From NCBI RefSeq assembly GCF_014645815.1, contig NZ_BMML01000005.1:372001-436000 (forward strand): a stretch of 64,000 nucleotides of DNA. The letters run 5' to 3'. A program made the translations under genes and the position numbers. This DNA comes from Streptomyces fuscichromogenes. Lineage in GTDB: Bacteria > Actinomycetota > Actinomycetes > Streptomycetales > Streptomycetaceae. This document shows positions 1 through 8,953 of the stretch, piece after piece. The notes below the pieces were generated by a model, which worked only from the letters and a program-made list of their open reading frames with translations, searched no databases and was not told the DNA's origin. Numbering within the stretch: position 1 is the first letter of the stretch; every line of letters begins with the position of its first letter.

Positions 1-156
1 ATCGTCTCCTGGATCGTCCTGGTCCCCGGTATCGGCGAGTTCGGTGCCGCCGCGTGGCGGGTGTGGAGGGAAAGGCCGGCTGTGGTGTTCGCTTTGCAGG
101 CGCAGCGGTTACCGTGCTGGCGTAAGTGGAAACGGGGAACAAAGGGGGAGGGCACG

Positions 157-1212
157 ATGCCCGGAACCGTGCTGCTGCTCGCGGCCTCGCCGACCGGCAA
201 AGCGCGTCTGGTGGACGCGGCCTCCGTGCTCCCCGTGCTCGCGGCCGTGCCCCCGGCGGTCCTCTCCGGCACCGAGACCGCCAACGTCGTCGAACTCGCC
301 GACCCCCTGGAGCCGCAGGCCGTGCTGACCCGGCTGCGGGCCGCCGCGGCCGCCCCCGGTCCGCTGACCGTGTTCGTCACGGGCCAGCTGCACCTGGACC
401 GCAGGCAGCGGCTGCCGCACCTGGCGCTCGCCCGGACCACCCCCGCCACCGTCCGCTACACCGCCCTGCCCTGGCACTGGGTCCGGGAGGAGCTGCGGTT
501 GCGGCCGGCCGGGGCGACGACGCTGGTGCTCGATCTGCACGCGGATCCGGAGACCTGGGAGCTGTTGCGCACCGCGCCCCTCGACTCCGGGCGGAACAAC
601 GCCGTGCACGGGCGGATCGCGCCGCCGCCCGCCCGGCGGGAGGTCCGCCCGCCGTCGTACATGAAGGCCGTGGCGACGGTGCTGCGAAGCGGGCACCGGC
701 CGGCGATGGCGGAGCTGCACCGGCAGGCGCTCGCCCGGCTCGGCCCGGAGCTCGCCTCCGACCTGCTGCTCAGCACGCACACCCCGGAGAGCGGCGATCC
801 CCATGACGCCATCAGCGGGGCCGTGCGGAGCGGGCGCCACGCCGAGGCGGACGAACTCGCCGGCCGCTGGGAGGAGGCCGCCGCGCGGGCGCACGGGCCG
901 GCCTCCGAGGACGCCCTGCACTGGTCCGAGGTACGGGCCGACCTCGCCATGTTCGCGGGGGACGCGGCACGCAGCTGCCGTACCTGGCTGACCGTGGCGC
1001 GCGCCCGGCTGGCCGCGGGGCAGCCCGCCGACGCACCGGCCGTCGAGGCGGCCGTGGACCGCGCCCACCACCAGTGGGGGGCCATCAAGGACCCGGCGCG
1101 GGCCCGTGAACTCGGACCCGCGCTGGCGGAGTTGAGACTGCGGGTGCCGGGCCGCCGGGAGGGCGCGCTGGAGAACGTCCAGCAGCACCTCCGGCAGCTG
1201 CAGACCAGCTGA
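157..1212 (+). CDS. Uncharacterised protein with TPR-like C-terminal half
   Basis: 351 aa, function not recognised. The ATG at 157 is chosen because a purine-rich GGGGGAG stands just upstream; the same frame is open back to base 1, so a longer protein beginning outside the window cannot be excluded. The N-terminal half (about 1-160) alternates short hydrophobic strands and helices (LLLAASPTG, TVFVTGQLHL, TLVLDLHA), loosely like an alpha/beta domain. The C-terminal half is Ala/Arg/Leu-rich helical and TPR-like. There is no signal peptide or membrane segment, so it is probably cytoplasmic. It is convergent with the next gene, 14 bases away. Confidence 0.7.
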   Translation: MPGTVLLLAASPTGKARLVDAASVLPVLAAVPPAVLSGTETANVVELADPLEPQAVLTRLRAAAAAPGPLTVFVTGQLHLDRRQRLPHLALARTTPATVRYTALPWHWVREELRLRPAGATTLVLDLHADPETWELLRTAPLDSGRNNAVHGRIAPPPARREVRPPSYMKAVATVLRSGHRPAMAELHRQALARLGPELASDLLLSTHTPESGDPHDAISGAVRSGRHAEADELAGRWEEAAARAHGPASEDALHWSEVRADLAMFAGDAARSCRTWLTVARARLAAGQPADAPAVEAAVDRAHHQWGAIKDPARARELGPALAELRLRVPGRREGALENVQQHLRQLQTS

Positions 1213-1226
1213 GGCCCGGCACGCGG

Positions 1227-3200
1227 CTAGCTCGTGAAGGTGAAGTACTTCCAGGCGCCGTACGTCGTGGAGTTGACGGTGTCGCCGGACGAGCCGTTGA
1301 TGTAGTCGGAGCGGACCCGGAAGCGCCAGCCCACGTCCTCCTTGTGGTTGCCGGTGAACTCGACCTGGGAGACGCCGCTGGTGGCCAGCGCGAAGTACTG
1401 CGAGGTGTCCGAGTACCACGTGCCCTGGTAGTAGACCTGGAAGTCGAACCGCTGGGCCCGGCCGCCGTAGTACGGCATCTTGGTCGTGAACAGCGGGTTC
1501 TTGGTCTTGTGGAAGTAGTAGTAGGTCTGGCCCCAGGCCTTCTTCGTCTTGTACTGGCGGCTGACCGCCATGGAGACGCTGACCTTCGCGCCCACCGTGC
1601 TGGACACCGACCGCGACTGCCAGCGGGCGTCGCCCGCGAACTTCGCGGTGACCTTGGTGTCCCGCTTGAGGTCGAGGACCACGGACAGGTTGCCGTGCGA
1701 GTCGACCTTCCCGGACTTCGCCAGCTTGTTCGGCTTGTCCGAGCCGAACGGGTCGGCCCAGATCTCCACCGTGCGGTTCTTGTACGTCGTCCCGAGATGG
1801 GCCGTGAACTTCACGTCCTTCCCGTACGAGTACACCTTGCCGTTGTTGTTCAGCGTCAGCGTCGGCTTGGCGCGCGAGACGTCCACGGTGTCCTTGGCGG
1901 AGGCGCCCGTGTGGTCGGCGTCGCCCGCGTAGGAGACCTTGTACGTCACCTTGCCGCCGGCCGGCGGGGTGTCGGCGAAGGAGTAGCTGCCGTCGGCCGC
2001 GACGGTGGCCGAGGGCAGCGCCTTGCCGTTCGGGGAGTCCAGGTCGGTACGGGTGACCGTGACCTTGGTGCCCGCGGGCAGTGCGACGGCCGAGGAGAGC
2101 TTGCCGGTGACGGTGAGCTTCTTGGCGCGCGTCGCCGACGCCGGGGCGTTCACCGTGAGGGTGGTGGCGGCCTTGGCCGGGCCGTCGTACTCGCGCAGGG
2201 AGTACACGCCCGCGTCGTTGGACGTCACCGCGAACAGCCGGGTGCCGTCCGGTGCCCAGGCCAGGCCGGCCGGGGCGAGGGTGTCCGCGCCGCTGGAGTT
2301 GCCGGTGTTCGGGAAGTCGTACGTGTGGACGGCCTCGCTGCTGCCCGGGTGGAAGATGTAGACGTCCGGGTCGTACCAGGCGAAGCTGCCGGCCGCGACC
2401 GTGCCGTCGGGCGCGATGGCGACGGAGTTCGGGTAGGCGGTGGTGGTGTACTTGCCGTCCTCGGCGAGGTCGGACGTCCGGTACACCTGGTGGTAGTACG
2501 GCGCTCCGCTCGCCACCACGACGTCCTTGCCGTCGGGGGTGACCTGGAGGTCGCTGACGTTGCTGCCGTCGGTGCGGATGTGGGCCTGCTGGGTCGCGGT
2601 GCCCGACGACACGTCGTAGCTGGTCAGCGCGGCGGGGCTGGTGTCCTCGTCGCCCGCGACCAGGACGTCGGAGCCCGGCGCGGCGTCCAGGATCGGAGCC
2701 GAGTACCAGCTGTTGTCCTGGTTGAGCGTGACCTCGTGCTGGTCGCCGGTCAGGTCGACCGAGCCGATGTTGCCCTCGGCGGCACCGCCGTAGCCGAACC
2801 AGAGCTTGCCGCCCGCGAGCGCGACGCTGCGCGGCTTGTCGCCCACCTGGTAGCGGGTGGTCTCGGTGTCCGTGCCGGTGTCGATGACGGCGATCGCGTC
2901 CAGGTCCCGCACGGCCGCGTACAGCGTGCCCGAGTCGGCGGACAGTTCGAGGCCGGTGACCCCTGAGAAGTCGGTGCTGAGCTGCTTGAGCACCTGGCCC
3001 GAGTAGTCGGTGACGACGATCTTGCCGTTGCTCGGGTCGCTGATGAAGACCTGCTGGTGGACACCGTCGACGACGATGTCACCGGTCGACCTGACCGGCA
3101 GGATCGCGGTGGTGTCCGCGAAGGCGGGCGTGGCGGCCAGGGCCGCGGAACTGAAGAGAACCGCCAGGCTGGTGGCGGCCGTGACGGTGCGCATACGCAC
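1227..3200 (-). CDS. Secreted beta-propeller protein with Ig-like repeats
   Basis: 657 aa from a GTG at 3200, with a GGGGGG run upstream; an ATG two codons later is an alternative. A signal peptide is visible (hydrophobic run ending ALAATPAFA, then DTTAIL). Residues about 40-350 contain repeated blades of the YncE/WD-like type (for example VIDTGTDTETTRYQVGDKPR, the DG.VHQQVFIS and SADSGTLYAAV types). They are followed by Ig-like modules of the bacterial adhesin type (TLTVNAPASATRAKKLTVTG and related) and a Tyr/Trp-rich C-terminal beta domain. It is likely an exported structural or binding protein. The substrate is unknown and no catalytic motif is seen. Confidence 0.8.
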   Translation of the reverse strand: MRMRTVTAATSLAVLFSSAALAATPAFADTTAILPVRSTGDIVVDGVHQQVFISDPSNGKIVVTDYSGQVLKQLSTDFSGVTGLELSADSGTLYAAVRDLDAIAVIDTGTDTETTRYQVGDKPRSVALAGGKLWFGYGGAAEGNIGSVDLTGDQHEVTLNQDNSWYSAPILDAAPGSDVLVAGDEDTSPAALTSYDVSSGTATQQAHIRTDGSNVSDLQVTPDGKDVVVASGAPYYHQVYRTSDLAEDGKYTTTAYPNSVAIAPDGTVAAGSFAWYDPDVYIFHPGSSEAVHTYDFPNTGNSSGADTLAPAGLAWAPDGTRLFAVTSNDAGVYSLREYDGPAKAATTLTVNAPASATRAKKLTVTGKLSSAVALPAGTKVTVTRTDLDSPNGKALPSATVAADGSYSFADTPPAGGKVTYKVSYAGDADHTGASAKDTVDVSRAKPTLTLNNNGKVYSYGKDVKFTAHLGTTYKNRTVEIWADPFGSDKPNKLAKSGKVDSHGNLSVVLDLKRDTKVTAKFAGDARWQSRSVSSTVGAKVSVSMAVSRQYKTKKAWGQTYYYFHKTKNPLFTTKMPYYGGRAQRFDFQVYYQGTWYSDTSQYFALATSGVSQVEFTGNHKEDVGWRFRVRSDYINGSSGDTVNSTTYGAWKYFTFTS

Positions 3201-3242
3201 GGTGATTCGAACCCCCCGGATCGAATGAAGTGGCACCACGGA

Positions 3243-3279
3243 ACGCGGCCCACGCATATGAGTGTGCTGTGGGCCGCGT
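3243..3279. terminator. Inverted repeat, possible terminator
   Basis: Ten-base arms ACGCGGCCCA (3243-3252) and TGGGCCGCGT (3270-3279) around a 17-base loop. It lies about 75 bases beyond the stop of the minus-strand NPP1-like gene and just upstream of the propeller gene. It could end transcription from the former or regulate the latter. There is no U-tract, as is usual in high-GC actinomycetes. Confidence 0.4.
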
Positions 3280-3354
3280 GTGGCGGATCTGATGAAGACT
3301 AGGTCATGCCACTGACAATCGGCATCCGGGATTCCCGGGGCGGCTCAGGCGGGC

Positions 3355-4119
3355 TCAGGCGTACGGGTCGAAGGTGATCGCGCTCGGCTTGGCCTTGTTG
3401 AGGTGGTCGTCGAACTTGGCGTCCTGGAGCGGGAGGTTCGCGTCGCCCCAGTCGGAGGCGTTCAGGATGTCGCGCAGGTTGGACGCCATGTTGTCCCAGG
3501 TGAGGAGGTTCTCCTGGTGCCAGGCGGCGTCGTCGTTCTCCGGGGTCTCGCCCCACTTGGCGAACCGGAAGTCATGGGTGCTCAGGCCGTCCTTGTGGTA
3601 GACGACCTGGACGCGCTGGCCGCTCATCGGCACGTCGGCGACCGCCTCGGTCTCGAAGTCGCCGTGCTGGGAGGCGGACAGGTACGACGGGTAGTCGGCG
3701 CCCTGCTTGACCCAGACGACGATGCACTCCCAGTCGTGGCGGTGCCCGATGCCCGGGGAGGCCTCGTCCTTCTCGAAGTAGCTGGCGTAGATGATCCCGC
3801 ACCAGCCGTTGTTGCACTTGGCCCGCGAGTAGGTGTTGGCGTGGTCGAGATGGCCGGTGCGGCAGCTGCCGGTGATGGAACCGGTCGGCTTCAGGCCGCC
3901 GTTGAGGTTGCCGTCGGGGTCGATGGCGGCGGCGGGGTAGCAGCTGTCCGTGTCGTAGTCGTACAGCGGCTCGAAGAACTTCTGGAAGGTGGTCGCGTTC
4001 TCCGGGAGGTTCTGCAGCACGCCGGCGGAGGCGCTGAAGGGGAGGGCGAGGGTGAGCGCGGCGGCGCTGCCCGCGACGGCGGCGGCACGGCCGAGGCGGC
4101 GGGTCCTGGTTCGGGACAT
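3355..4119 (-). CDS. Secreted NPP1 / Nep1-like (necrosis-inducing) protein
   Basis: 254 aa from the ATG at 4119, with GGAG nine bases upstream. A Tat/Sec-like signal peptide (RTRRLGRAAAVAGSAAALTL ... ASA) precedes the mature domain. The family signature GHRHDWE sits at residues 125-131; in Nep1-like proteins it lines the divalent-cation pocket needed for binding plant sphingolipids and lysing membranes. Four Cys in the first half (DSC, GSC, AKC, GWC) suggest two disulfides. Family membership is clear. Whether this Streptomyces version is cytolytic cannot be told from sequence, because many NLPs are not toxic. Confidence 0.88.
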   Translation of the reverse strand: MSRTRTRRLGRAAAVAGSAAALTLALPFSASAGVLQNLPENATTFQKFFEPLYDYDTDSCYPAAAIDPDGNLNGGLKPTGSITGSCRTGHLDHANTYSRAKCNNGWCGIIYASYFEKDEASPGIGHRHDWECIVVWVKQGADYPSYLSASQHGDFETEAVADVPMSGQRVQVVYHKDGLSTHDFRFAKWGETPENDDAAWHQENLLTWDNMASNLRDILNASDWGDANLPLQDAKFDDHLNKAKPSAITFDPYA

Positions 4120-4313
4120 CGGGGGGCTCCAGTCGACGGTCCGGGGGGTGTGCGGGTGTGGTGACGCGGTCCGTTGGTACGGTCCTTTCGTCCCGGACAT
4201 GACATCCGGGTGCGGGAACCAAGATTGGCAAGTTGAGCGTTCAATGGAAGGGCTTTCCGTCAAACAGGGAGCGGCAATTCGCGGAACTGATCAACGAGCG
4301 CGCACAGCGTGAA

Positions 4314-4350
4314 GCCCCCGGCGGGACAGGGGGAGGGTCCCGCCGGGGGC
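4314..4350 (-). terminator. Strong hairpin terminator
   Basis: Perfect 14-bp stem (4314-4327 with 4337-4350, GCCCCCGGCGGGAC type) and a 9-base loop. It stands about 70 bases past the stop of the small minus-strand ORF at 4420-4641, which supports that ORF being transcribed. Confidence 0.7.
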
Positions 4351-4419
4351 GATCAGGGGGTGAGGGCGGTGCGGGCGGTGCGAGTGACGGGGCGGCGGCC
4401 CGGTGGCGCGGGCGGGCTC

Positions 4420-4641
4420 CTAGCGGCCGGTGGTGTGCCGGGCGGTCGCCGCGGCGGGCGAACCGGGGGAGCCGTCCGTCGCTCTGGCCGGGCCGGCGTT
4501 GGCCGCGGTGATGAGCGCGGCCACGGCGATCACGGCTGCCGCGACACCACGGGCGACGGGGGTCCCCCCGATCGAGCGGATTCGAGACGGGGGGAGTGCG
4601 GCGGGGCTTGCGGTGGGGCGTGCGGATGTGCGTCCGGGCAC
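4420..4641 (-). CDS. Small secreted or membrane protein (73 aa)
   Basis: 73 codons from a GTG at 4641 with CGAGG five bases upstream. The central segment VARGVAAAVIAVAALITAA is a plausible export or membrane helix, followed by a short Ala/Pro/Ser/Thr tail. No family is recognised. Support comes from the start context, the hydrophobic core and a strong hairpin just downstream. It is divergent from the XRE-TPR regulator across an AT-richer region and might be its target. Confidence 0.5.
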   Translation of the reverse strand: MPGRTSARPTASPAALPPSRIRSIGGTPVARGVAAAVIAVAALITAANAGPARATDGSPGSPAAATARHTTGR

Positions 4642-4663
4642 GGCGACCTCGCAACGACAGGGG

Positions 4664-4697
4664 CGGGTTAAGCACGTTTAATTCGCGGTTTAACCTA
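4664..4697. promoter_or_regulatory. AT-rich divergent promoter/operator candidate
   Basis: In otherwise GC-rich DNA, GGTTAA (4666-4671) is mirrored by TTAACC (4690-4695), and GTTTAA is directly repeated at 4676 and 4688, 12 bases apart. It lies between the small minus-strand gene and the XRE-TPR gene, so it is a natural autoregulatory site. This rests on sequence symmetry only. Confidence 0.35.
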
Positions 4698-4753
4698 GGG
4701 GTAGGCAGAGCTCAACGGCAAGAGGCACAGGGGGAGTTGGGGGGCATGACAAG

Positions 4754-6097
4754 ATGCAGGAACGGGACGATCCGGAGACCATAGGCCGACGGGTGCAGCA
4801 ACTGCGCACCGAACGCGGTCTGACCCAGCGGCAGTTGGCCGAACCGGCCTACACACCCGCCTACATCTCCACGCTGGAGGCCGGGCGGGTACGGGCCTCC
4901 GACGAGGCGTTGCGGCATATCGCGGGCCGGCTCGGCGTCGGCTTCGAGGAGCTGGCCAGCGGGCGACCCGCCCACCTCGCCACCGATCTGCGGCTACGGC
5001 TCACCGAGGCGCAGCGCACCCTGGCCAACGGCGAGGCCGAGGCGGCCGCCGCCCAGTACGCCGCCCTCTTCGAGGAGGCGGAGGCGCACGGGTTCGCGGT
5101 CGAGCAGGCCACCGCGCTGCTCGGGATGGGCGAGTGCGCCCTGGACACCGGAGAGCTCGGGCGGGCCAGGGAGTTCTTCGAGCGGGCCGAGCTGTGGACG
5201 GCCGGAGAACCGCTGCCGGTGCGGGTGCCCGCCATCCGCGGCCGGGCGGTCAGCCACTACCTCGCGGGTGAACTCCGGTACGCCGTCTACCTCCTGGAGA
5301 CCACGCTCGACGAACTGAACCGCGGCGGCCTGCACGACCCGGACGCGCTGCTGCTCCTGTACGCCTCCGCCATCGGCCCGTACATGGACATGGGCGCCCA
5401 CGCCCGCGCCGCCCAGGCCGCCGAACTCGCCCTCGCCCTCGCCCCGCAGGCCGGCGACCCCGCGCTGATCGCCCGGATGCACCGCTCCGTCGCCCGCACC
5501 CTGCTCGCCGAGGGCCGGGTCGCCGAGGCCGACGCGTCCCTGGCCAAGGCCGCCGAGCTGTACCGCCAGCTCCAGCTCCGCACCGAACTCGCCAACTGCC
5601 ACTGGATGCGTGGCTACGTCTATGCCCAGAACGGCGAACTGGAGCGTGCGGAGAGGGAGTTGCGGGAGGCCCTCGCGATGCTGTCGGAGACCCGGGCCGC
5701 CCTGTACCGCAGCCAGGCGGCGGTCGAACTGGCCGACGTCCTGCACCGCCGGGGCAAGTCGGACGAGGCCGCCGAACTCCTCAACGACGTGCTCGGTGAC
5801 TTCAACTCCGAGCGCGGCGCGGTCCATTCGGCCGCCGCGCACCGCCTCCTCGGCATCATCGCCGAGGACGCCCGGGACACCGAGGCGGCTGAGGAGCACT
5901 ACGTACGGGCGCTGAGCCTGCTGGAGCGGGCGGGCGCGGCGGGCGACCTGGCCGACCTGTGCCGCCTGCTGGGCGACCTGCTGCGCCGTACCGGCCGGGT
6001 GGAGGCCGCACTGGACGCCTACCGCACCGGACTCGGCCACCGTACGGCCCCGGGCACGACCACCCTGGGACCGGCACCGGCACAGCCACCGCTCTAG
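4754..6097 (+). CDS. XRE-family regulator with TPR sensor domain
   Basis: 447 aa. Residues about 8-70 form an XRE helix-turn-helix (IGRRVQQLRTERGLTQRQLA, then YISTLEAGRVRAS). The rest is a string of TPR-like helical pairs (EAEAAAAQYAALFEEAEAHG, RYAVYLLETTLDEL, and similar), the layout of Gram-positive regulators that sense a small peptide or protein partner with the TPR part. It is a cytoplasmic DNA-binding protein. The ATG at 4754 is used; an ATG at 4746 is out of frame. It faces the small exported-protein gene at 4420-4641, a possible regulator/ligand or regulator/target pair (inference). Confidence 0.85.
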   Translation: MQERDDPETIGRRVQQLRTERGLTQRQLAEPAYTPAYISTLEAGRVRASDEALRHIAGRLGVGFEELASGRPAHLATDLRLRLTEAQRTLANGEAEAAAAQYAALFEEAEAHGFAVEQATALLGMGECALDTGELGRAREFFERAELWTAGEPLPVRVPAIRGRAVSHYLAGELRYAVYLLETTLDELNRGGLHDPDALLLLYASAIGPYMDMGAHARAAQAAELALALAPQAGDPALIARMHRSVARTLLAEGRVAEADASLAKAAELYRQLQLRTELANCHWMRGYVYAQNGELERAERELREALAMLSETRAALYRSQAAVELADVLHRRGKSDEAAELLNDVLGDFNSERGAVHSAAAHRLLGIIAEDARDTEAAEEHYVRALSLLERAGAAGDLADLCRLLGDLLRRTGRVEAALDAYRTGLGHRTAPGTTTLGPAPAQPPL

Positions 6098-6202
6098 GGC
6101 CGAGCGGGCCCGGCAGCCGTCCCGCGATCTGCCTGCCGGCCCGCACCCGGCACACAGCCTCCTCCGTGCCGACCGACAGCCCCCGTCACTACCGTCCCCG
6201 AA

Positions 6203-7207
6203 GTGCACAACCAACGGACGGTCGGCGACGGCCTGCGTCTCCTGACGCGGGCCGTCGTCCACGTGGTCCTCGGCGGCACCGCCCTGCTCGCGACCGCGAC
6301 CGTCGTCTCCTTCCTGGGCCCGACGCTGGCCCTCGACCTCTCCACCCCGCCGGTCGCCGCCTGGTGGACCGTGTTCACCGCGGTCGCCGTCCAGGGCGTC
6401 CCCTTCCTCCTCCTGGGCACCGTCGTCTCCGCGGCGATCGGCGCCTTCGTCCCGCAGCGGGTCCTCACCCGCCTCCTCCCCCGCAACCAGGCCCTCGCCG
6501 TTCCCGCGGCGGCGGCCGCCGGCGTCGTACTGCCGGGCTGCGAGTGCGCGTCCGTCCCGGTGGCGAGCAGCCTGATGCGCCGCGGGGTCGCTCCGGCCGC
6601 GGCCCTCGCGTTCCTCCTCTCGGCCCCGGCGATCAACCCGGTCGTGCTGGTGGCGACCTCGATCGCGTTCCCCGGCCAGCCCAGGATGGTGCTGGCCCGG
6701 CTGCTCGCCTCCCTCGGCACGGCGGTGGTGATGGGCTGGCTGTGGGCCCGGTTCGGCCGCGACGACCGGCTGCGCCCGCCGCGCCCCACCGGCGACTCCC
6801 GGGCCACCGGCCCCCGCGCCTTCGTCACCGGCCTCCAGCACGACTTCCTGCACGCCGGCGGCTTCCTGGTGCTGGGCGCGGCGGCCGCGGCGACGTTCAA
6901 CATCGCCGTGCCCCGATCCGTCCTCGACGTCTTCACCGGTTCGGCCTGGACCGCCGTCCCCCTGCTCGCGCTGCTCGCCGTCGTGCTGTGCGTGTGCAGT
7001 GAGGCCGACGCCTTCGTGGCCGCCTCGCTGAGCGCCTTCCCGGCCACGGCCCGGCTGGCGTTCATGGTGGTGGGCCCGATGGTCGACCTGAAGCTGATCG
7101 CCCTCCAGGCGGGCACCTTCGGCAAGAGCTTCGCGCTCCGCTTCTCCTCGGCGACCTGGCTGGTGGCCCTGTCCTCGTCCGTCCTGGTGGGCTGGTGGCT
7201 GCTGTGA
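6203..7207 (+). CDS. Predicted permease, UPF0718/DUF318 (ArsP-like) family
   Basis: 334 aa, GTG start, about eight hydrophobic segments. The family motif LPGCECASVPVA is present with Cys113 and Cys115 in the membrane region, followed by FLLSAPAINPVVL; a second half-repeat contains CVCSEADAFVAAS. In this family the paired Cys and acidic residues are thought to handle metals or metalloids. The next gene begins inside its stop codon (GTGA overlap), and the pair matches the widespread permease + TIGR03943 operon, linked to zinc homeostasis in some Gram-positives. No clear Zur box was seen upstream. Confidence 0.85.
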   Translation: MHNQRTVGDGLRLLTRAVVHVVLGGTALLATATVVSFLGPTLALDLSTPPVAAWWTVFTAVAVQGVPFLLLGTVVSAAIGAFVPQRVLTRLLPRNQALAVPAAAAAGVVLPGCECASVPVASSLMRRGVAPAAALAFLLSAPAINPVVLVATSIAFPGQPRMVLARLLASLGTAVVMGWLWARFGRDDRLRPPRPTGDSRATGPRAFVTGLQHDFLHAGGFLVLGAAAAATFNIAVPRSVLDVFTGSAWTAVPLLALLAVVLCVCSEADAFVAASLSAFPATARLAFMVVGPMVDLKLIALQAGTFGKSFALRFSSATWLVALSSSVLVGWWLL

Positions 7208-7974
7208 GGCGCCACGGCGGCCCGGTCCTGCTCTGCCTCGTCGGCGCGGCGGCCCTGCGGATCACGCTCTTCGGCGACCTGTACCTCCGTTACGTCCAGG
7301 CCGCCCTGCGCCCGTACCTGATCGCGTCCGGCATCGCCCTGATCCTGCTGGGCGTCACGACGGCGGTGCTGCGGAGCCGTACGACGGACCCGGACGACGA
7401 GCAGGGCGAGGACGACGAGGAGGGCGAGGGCGGGCACGGGGACGAGGGCGGGCACGGCCACCACCACAACCACGGCCCCGCCGGTCCCCGGATCGCCTGG
7501 CTGCTCACCCTCCCGGCCCTCGCGCTGCTCCTCTTCCCTCCCCCGGCCCTCGGTTCCTACAGCGCGGGGCGCGAGGCGGCGCAGCGGGCCGCGCAGGGGG
7601 TCGGGGCGTTCCCGGCGCTGCCCGCCGGGAACCCGGTGGAGCTGACGCTCGCCGCGTTCAGCTCGCGGGCGATCTACGACAGCGGACGCTCGCTGACGGG
7701 CCGTACGGTCCGGATGACCGGCTTCGCGACGCACGGCTCCGGCGGCACCTGGTACCTGACCCGGCTGATGGTCACGTGCTGCGCCGCCGACGCGACCACC
7801 AGCAAGGTCGAGATCCGGGGCGAGGACGCGCCGCCCACCGGCACCTGGGTGACCGTGACCGGCACCTGGCACCCCAAGGGCGGGCTGGGCTCGGACGCGG
7901 CGTGGCCGCCGGTGCTGGACGCGGGGTCGGCGAAGACGGTGCGGCAGCCGTCGGACCCGTACGAGACCCGTTGA
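7204..7974 (+). CDS. TIGR03943-family membrane protein (permease partner)
   Basis: 256 aa from a GTG that overlaps the permease TGA, implying translational coupling. Two N-terminal helices (about 6-24, 38-56) are joined by an acidic, His-rich loop (EGGHGHHHNHG, about 75-92) to a third helix (about 97-115). An extracytoplasmic domain follows with the family motif ITxLMVTCCAAD-like (RLMVTCCAADAT). The His-rich loop and Cys pair fit metal binding. It probably works with the upstream permease; the substrate is not determined. Confidence 0.85.
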   Translation: MRRHGGPVLLCLVGAAALRITLFGDLYLRYVQAALRPYLIASGIALILLGVTTAVLRSRTTDPDDEQGEDDEEGEGGHGDEGGHGHHHNHGPAGPRIAWLLTLPALALLLFPPPALGSYSAGREAAQRAAQGVGAFPALPAGNPVELTLAAFSSRAIYDSGRSLTGRTVRMTGFATHGSGGTWYLTRLMVTCCAADATTSKVEIRGEDAPPTGTWVTVTGTWHPKGGLGSDAAWPPVLDAGSAKTVRQPSDPYETR

Positions 7975-8002
7975 CCCGTTGGCCCCTTGCCCCCTTGGTC
8001 CT

Positions 8003-8809
8003 TCAGGCCTGTGCCCGTCCCTGTTCCCTGACCTGGGCGAGCCGTTGGACGCCGATGTCGAGGGCCTGCTCGGTGGTGTCGTCGGGGAGGGTGCCGAGGG
8101 CGCCGGCGGTGAGGACGATCGCGTCGTCGCCGACCCGGACGACGGCGACGTCGAGGGTGAGGGTGGTGGGATCCTCGGCGGCGGAGGGCTGCGCGGTGAG
8201 GGTGATCCGCAGCCCCTGGCGCGCGTCGCCGAAGCCCTGGAGCCCGGCGTCGGTGACCTGGACGGCCTCGGTCCCGGCCGCGGTCGTCTGCGCGGTGAAC
8301 CGCCCGCAGGTGCCGGGCAGGGTGCGCAGCCAGGCCAGGGTCCGGTCGACGTCGGCGGAGCGGCCCGCGTCGACCTGGTAGCGGAGCTGGGCCGCGTCGT
8401 CGCCGTCGTCGAGTGAGGTGACGGCCTGCGGGCCGGCCGGAGCGCCGAGCAGTTCGTCGGTGTACAGGGCTTCGAGGAGGCGCTGGCAGTCGGCCTGCCC
8501 GGTGGCGGCCTTGAGCAGCCCGTCGTGCCAGGTGGCGGTGGAGTCCGCCGCCGTCCACGGCACGCCCAGGTCGCTCTCGCCGATCAGCGCGGCCTGCGCC
8601 TGTGCGGCGGTGAGCGCCGGGGTGCCGGGTGAGGCGGCCGGGCTGGCCGGGCCGGCGGGGGCGGGCCGTTCGGCGGCGGTCCTGCCGGCGGCCGGCGCGG
8701 AGGCGGGAGCGGCGGCCTTCGGCGGCCCGGCGGCCGTACAGGCGCTGACGGTGACCGTGACGGCGGTGAGGAGGCCGGCCATCACAAGGCCGGAGGCGCT
8801 GACTCTCAT
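8003..8809 (-). CDS. Lipoprotein with PknH-like sensor domain
   Basis: 268 aa from the ATG at 8809. The signal peptide ends in a lipobox, VSAC, so the mature protein would be lipid-anchored. A Pro/Ala linker (about 25-65) precedes a domain with two conserved-type Cys (DCQRLL and GTCGRF) and the layout of the actinobacterial PknH extracellular sensor fold (LIGESDLG, SYQDAR-like GDARQGLRI, VRVGDDAIVLT). The ligand is unknown. It is convergent with the TIGR03943 gene and followed upstream by the TetR gene, with a 144-base gap. Confidence 0.78.
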   Translation of the reverse strand: MRVSASGLVMAGLLTAVTVTVSACTAAGPPKAAAPASAPAAGRTAAERPAPAGPASPAASPGTPALTAAQAQAALIGESDLGVPWTAADSTATWHDGLLKAATGQADCQRLLEALYTDELLGAPAGPQAVTSLDDGDDAAQLRYQVDAGRSADVDRTLAWLRTLPGTCGRFTAQTTAAGTEAVQVTDAGLQGFGDARQGLRITLTAQPSAAEDPTTLTLDVAVVRVGDDAIVLTAGALGTLPDDTTEQALDIGVQRLAQVREQGRAQA

Positions 8810-8953
8810 GACGGGGTCTCCCCGGGAACCAGAAGCGGCGGAACACGTGCTCCCACGGCACCACCGGTCGGGCCCGGCCACCACCGCTCCGGTCCGTCCG
8901 GGTGAGCGGTGGGCCGGTCCGCCGCCTCGGCACCGCCGCGAGGTGCGGGCCGG

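Noticed and set aside
1..156. Separate upstream gene end
   Set aside because: The frame is open from base 1 and continuous with the 157-1212 gene, but no separate stop or start can be shown for it.
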